From Capitella teleta (Eukaryota > Annelida > Polychaeta > Capitellidae), in the NCBI GenBank assembly GCA_000328365.1, contig KB310812.1:8260-72259 (forward strand): 64,000 nt of DNA, in the 5' to 3' direction. Positions 60,440 to 64,000 of this stretch are shown piece after piece. How positions within the stretch are numbered: the stretch's first letter is position 1; every line of letters starts with the position of its first letter. Below the pieces are notes generated by a model that saw nothing but the letters and a program-made list of their open reading frames with translations, was not told where the DNA came from and ran no database searches. The position numbers were made by a program, and so were the translations under genes.

Positions 60440-61290
60440 TATACAATAGCTTTTTATATACATTAGCTGTTTCAATAATTGTGTTTAACATTCAATTTTA
60501 TAATTAAATTTGTTATATAGCTTTGCTTACTTTGTTTTTGTTCATTTTGATTTATTTATTTTTCGGGATACCAAGTTGTAGAATTGCAGCATCACCATGC
60601 TGTTTTTACTTATTGATAGGTAGCTCAATTATAATTGTGCATGATCAGAAATTGAGCTTTAACCATCAATATTGTGAAGAAGTGGTTCAGCCATCGAAAT
60701 ATAGAAGAGTATATAAACTAGAATGATTGTGTAATATCAGAGAGCCTATTCACGATAGCTTGGAATTCAAAGGGATCATATAACATTATAAATAACAAGC
60801 ATGTCTAGTATTATTTGAGCTGTTCTGATCGCGACGCCTAGGCATTCAACAAAATGTTCCAATTAAACCTGGCTTCAAATCTGACCGGTCACGTGACCTC
60901 GATAAGTTTTCTAGTATTTTTATGAGTTCAGCAATATGCATAGATAGAACTGATATGCATCTGTTTTAAATAATATTCTTGTCGAAAGATTTACTTAAAG
61001 TGACATGCCATATAGTGATGCATTACTTGTGTACATCAAGCAATTATTCACTATTGGAAATTATGGCGTTATAAGAATACAAGAATACGAATTCATTTCA
61101 TTCATTCATCAACGACCTGCCAGAAAAAAATACAGTGGTTGAAGGATGTACAGTCCTAAACTGAGCAAAAATACCTCATGATGTTCTGTGGGTCCACCCG
61201 ATAAAGCTGACTTTCAACAGCTTTACTCCAGAGGATGATTCTTGAATCACATTTCGTTTAATGTCAACACAAGTGGAAAATGAAGTTTTA
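60440..61290. other. Intergenic between H and I
   Basis: No gene recognised. Confidence 0.4.
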
Positions 61291-61294
61291 TACC

Positions 61295-61670
61295 TTGGTT
61301 TGGGCAAAGAACATAAATATTATAATTATAATTGTCTTTTTTTTTTAGCCATCTGCTACTGCGAAATGCTCATTTGATGAGATATCTATAAAAAAAAGAG
61401 TCTCCAATCCCACTCTCTCCGGGGTCTTATGACGTCACAAGGCCCCAACCTGAACCCTAGGATACCAAAGTTTTATCAATGCACTCACAATTCCATTTTA
61501 TGTCGAACAAATTAATTAATTTGCTCAATTACGACTATAATACTTGTACCACACATTTGATTGAATAGAAAACATAACGCAAAAAACATAATCATCATAA
61601 CGCTGTAATCGGTCAGTTGAGAACGGGGTAAAATTACTTCCAAGATAGCCGACCACATATTTTACCTAGA
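61295..61670 (+). repeat. Duplicated 5' flank of copy I
   Basis: Similar in order and orientation to 34550-34684 plus 40625-40835. Landmarks: TTGGGCAAAGAACATAAA, CCAATCCCACTCTC, CTCACAATTCCATTTTATGT, GCCGACCACATATT. It ends just before copy I's signal exon. Confidence 0.5.
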
Positions 61671-61690
61671 TTAGTATGCACAGGGAAAAC

Positions 61691-62678
61691 ATGTTCACAG
61701 CAATGATACTGAAATATTTCTGCGGTATCGGACTAATCAGTATGGTGCTTGTGCTTCCTAGTATACCTTTGGAAATATCACAGCGTAAGTATTGCATCAA
61801 TTGATTGAGAGGTTGATTTTGCTGCTACATAGCCGTTACAACTAAAGTGTGTTCACATAAGAGCTACCTACCCATTGCAATGCCAATATGATGAAATATT
61901 AGTAATAACAAGAGCTATCTATGGACACATAAGACAGGGACGATATACAGAGAAAGATTTTGGACATTTTGGCTGCTCCACAGACATCACATCCTATATG
62001 GAGTCTGTACAATATTGTCAATGCAGTTCCTTCTTAGATGTTCTTCTTTTCAAAACAAGCCATACAAGAGCAGTGTTCGTCACCAGACTATGTCACATTC
62101 GAAGCACAGCCAGGGCAATATATCCAAGTGAAAAACATTACTCGTCATGGATGGTCATGATCACTAAGAGATTGGTGGAGTTGTGGAAAAAGGCATTGAA
62201 CATGCTTATGCAATTTCAGCAAAAATGGATGGCTACCTAGAAGAACAGTACACCAGTAAAACACACTCCAAAACTTTAATCATCGGAACATCCGATCAAA
62301 TCCATATAATTATGTTTCAATGTAAGACACACACGATTATTACAGGATCGCAATGGACATATTTTTTTAGCTATGGGTTGTATTGAAATTGAAGCTCCGC
62401 GCAATTCGGTTATTGAGCGAAATGGAAACACTGTGAGATGTCGCTTCACCGAGCAAGTTTGAAATCTCGAATGCATTGGAACAAGATGGATTGGTGCTGT
62501 AGGAACATGCAAGATCCCTACAGGTGAATGCCAAAACCTTTTACACAATCAATGCTATTCAATATGCAGATTAAAATATTCAATCTAGCAGAACCTCCAA
62601 TCATTGAGATCCCTGAAAACACTAAATATGGAGAGGATATAAGTGAGAGGACTCATGGTTCCCATGCAGTAATAAAAG
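61691..62678 (+). pseudogene. Receptor pseudogene, copy I
   Basis: Signal exon 61691-61784 (MFTAMILKYFCGIGLISMVL) followed by an intact-looking GTAAGT. The SUEL exon from 61833 changes frame early, reads QCQYDEILVITRAIYGHIRQ with Cys replaced by Tyr in the next turn (GRY), and breaks off about halfway. A deletion fuses it to the CUB-like part near 62036 (CSSPDYVTFEAQPGQYIQV), which has further stops. The CCP-like exon 62371-62523 lacks several bases and has a stop before NLECIGTRWIGAVGTC. Linker 62592-62678. TM and tail exons are absent; a LINE follows. Subtype I, closest to H. I find no CTTTGTGT block upstream. Confidence 0.85.
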
Positions 62679-62699
62679 GTCAATCTGTAATCAGCTTTT

Positions 62700-63991
62700 C
62701 CTTAAACAGTTCCTTATTGCTGATTCTTACTTTTGAAGTAAATAAATTTTCCTTAGAAATTTGCAAGCTTGTAATAACAGATCACCAATATGGATTTCAC
62801 AAAAATTGTAGTTGCGAAATCGCTTTAGTGGTAACAATTGACAGTATAACGTCCACACTTGACTCAAAAGAGCACGTCATTGGCCTTTTCCTATACTTCA
62901 GAAAGGCCTTTGACACTGTACACTTTGAAATTCTATTAAAAAAAAAATAAAACACTACGGTATTCGCGGAAATTCACTAAATCTCACAAACAATTACCTA
63001 ACAAACAGAAAACAAACAGTTAAAATACACAATAACAATTCATCTGTGTTTCCTGTGACCTGTGGCGTTCTCCAAGGGTCTATCCTCGCTCCATTACTAT
63101 TCCTCTTATACATCAACGATTTATCCACTGCATTAAAATCATCCAAACCCATTATGTACGCAGATGACACAAATATATTTATCTCAGGAAAAAACATCGA
63201 CGAAATGACTGATACTCTCAATCAAGATTTAAAACTGCTATGTAAATATTTGAAGTGTAACAAACTGTCACTAAGCCTCTCCAAAACTCATCCAATATTA
63301 TTTTCTTTCAATAATTTCTTATATAGAACACCTCTTCTAGCACTCAAAATTGAAGACTCGGGAATAGACACCGTCCAGTGCTCAAGTTTTCTAGGTGTAA
63401 AAATAGACCACAAGCTCACCTTTCTCGAACCATCTGAATTACATCTCCAATAAAGTTTCAAAATCAATCGGTGTCATCTTCAAAGTATCAAGAATACTAA
63501 ACCGACCAACGCTCATGATGCTCTATAATAGTATAATCCTACCTTACCTTACCTACTGTAACATAATTTGGGGAACCGCTGTCGAAACCCACATGAACAG
63601 ACTTTTTCGACTACAAAAAAAGCCATCAGAATAATCTGTAATGTCCCTCGCTTGACACATACAGCTCCACTTTTCCACGACTGCTTACTGCTGACTGTGT
63701 ACGACTTGCATATATACCGCACCTCTATCTTCATCTTCAAAATCTCTCATCATCTATTGCCTCCTCCTCTCTCGCGAATCCTTGTTCTTTCTCCTCAGGT
63801 TCATGGTTGAAACACTAGATCCAAAATCAATATGATTGTACCATTCTGTAGAACATTATTACGCCAGAAAACCCTTGGTTGTAGAATTCCTCATTTGTGC
63901 AATACCTTTCTCCAACCAATTATTTACAACCCATCAAAAGCTATATTAAAAAAAACTGTCAAAAGCACTTTATTAGCAAAGTACATGTAAT
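62700..63991 (+). mobile_element. Jockey/CR1-group LINE, 5'-truncated
   Basis: RT motifs in order: QYGFHKNCSCEIAL, LFLYFRKAFDTVHFEIL, GVLQGSILAPLLFLLYINDL, YADDTNIFISG, then the thumb (FLGVKIDHKLTF, ILPYLTYCNIIWG) and a C-terminal segment ending SKAILKKTVKSTLLAKYM, stop near 63991. The frame is broken at least three times (near 62950, 63450 and 63625). No endonuclease is present, so it was 5'-truncated at insertion. It lies in the position where copy I should have its TM exon. It is a different lineage from the LINEs at 0.8, 24 and 28 kb. Confidence 0.88.
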
Positions 63992-64000
63992 AGTCTATTT

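Noticed and set aside
1-64000. CRISPR arrays, operons, bacterial-type promoters or terminators
   Set aside because: No regularly spaced direct repeats with unique spacers; spliced genes, SINEs and LINEs show eukaryotic DNA.

Overview
The window is AT-rich animal DNA: multi-exon genes with GT-AG introns, tRNA-derived SINEs, several LINE clades, hAT and pogo-type DNA transposons, a young Ty3/Gypsy LTR element and many microsatellites. Galaxin-like, VWD and SUEL-lectin proteins plus this repeat mix suggest a marine invertebrate (deuterostome or lophotrochozoan). I cannot name the species from sequence alone.

Layout. 0.8-3.7 kb: decayed CR1/Jockey-like LINE with nested tRNA-SINEs. 4.3-6.4 kb: hAT remnant keeping a BED finger and dimerisation region but no catalytic core. 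6.9-7.6 and 11.2-11.8 kb: two small galaxin-like secreted-protein genes on the minus strand, with identical coding cores but unrelated introns. 9.4 kb: pogo-like MITE. 12-16.4 kb: nothing supported except microsatellites. 16.4-17.4 kb: 3' exons of a VWD-domain gene. 17.8 kb: tRNA-Ala relic. 19.7-20.5 kb: two exons of a small membrane protein. 20.8-22.3 kb: Gypsy fossils. 24.2-25.8 and 27.8-28.6 kb: LINE fragments, with a TIR element between them.

29.1-62.7 kb holds the main feature: a cluster of nine paralogous genes (A-I here) encoding type I membrane proteins. Each intact copy has seven coding exons: signal peptide, SUEL-like lectin domain (8 Cys), CUB-like domain, short CCP/sushi-like module, acidic linker, transmembrane exon, and a nearly invariant ~62-66-residue cytoplasmic tail. 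A, B and C read leftward; D, E, F, G, H and I read rightward. A, B, C, D, E, F and H are open through every exon (410-419 residues). G and I are pseudogenes. The CCP exon is 159 bp and the TM exon 82 bp in all seven intact copies. The copies form three subtypes arranged as a mirror image (A-B-C versus D/E-F-G/H/I), so the cluster looks like an old inverted duplication. All seven intact copies carry a short conserved upstream block with a CTTTGTGT core; I do not find it at the two pseudogenes. Variable ectodomains on a fixed tail suggest a family of cell-surface recognition receptors (immune, allorecognition or gamete-type), but that role is inference.

A Gypsy element with identical 432-bp LTRs and a 5-bp target duplication sits between B and C (34.7-40.6 kb) and contains a run of Ns. 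A LINE ends copy I and runs to the right edge.
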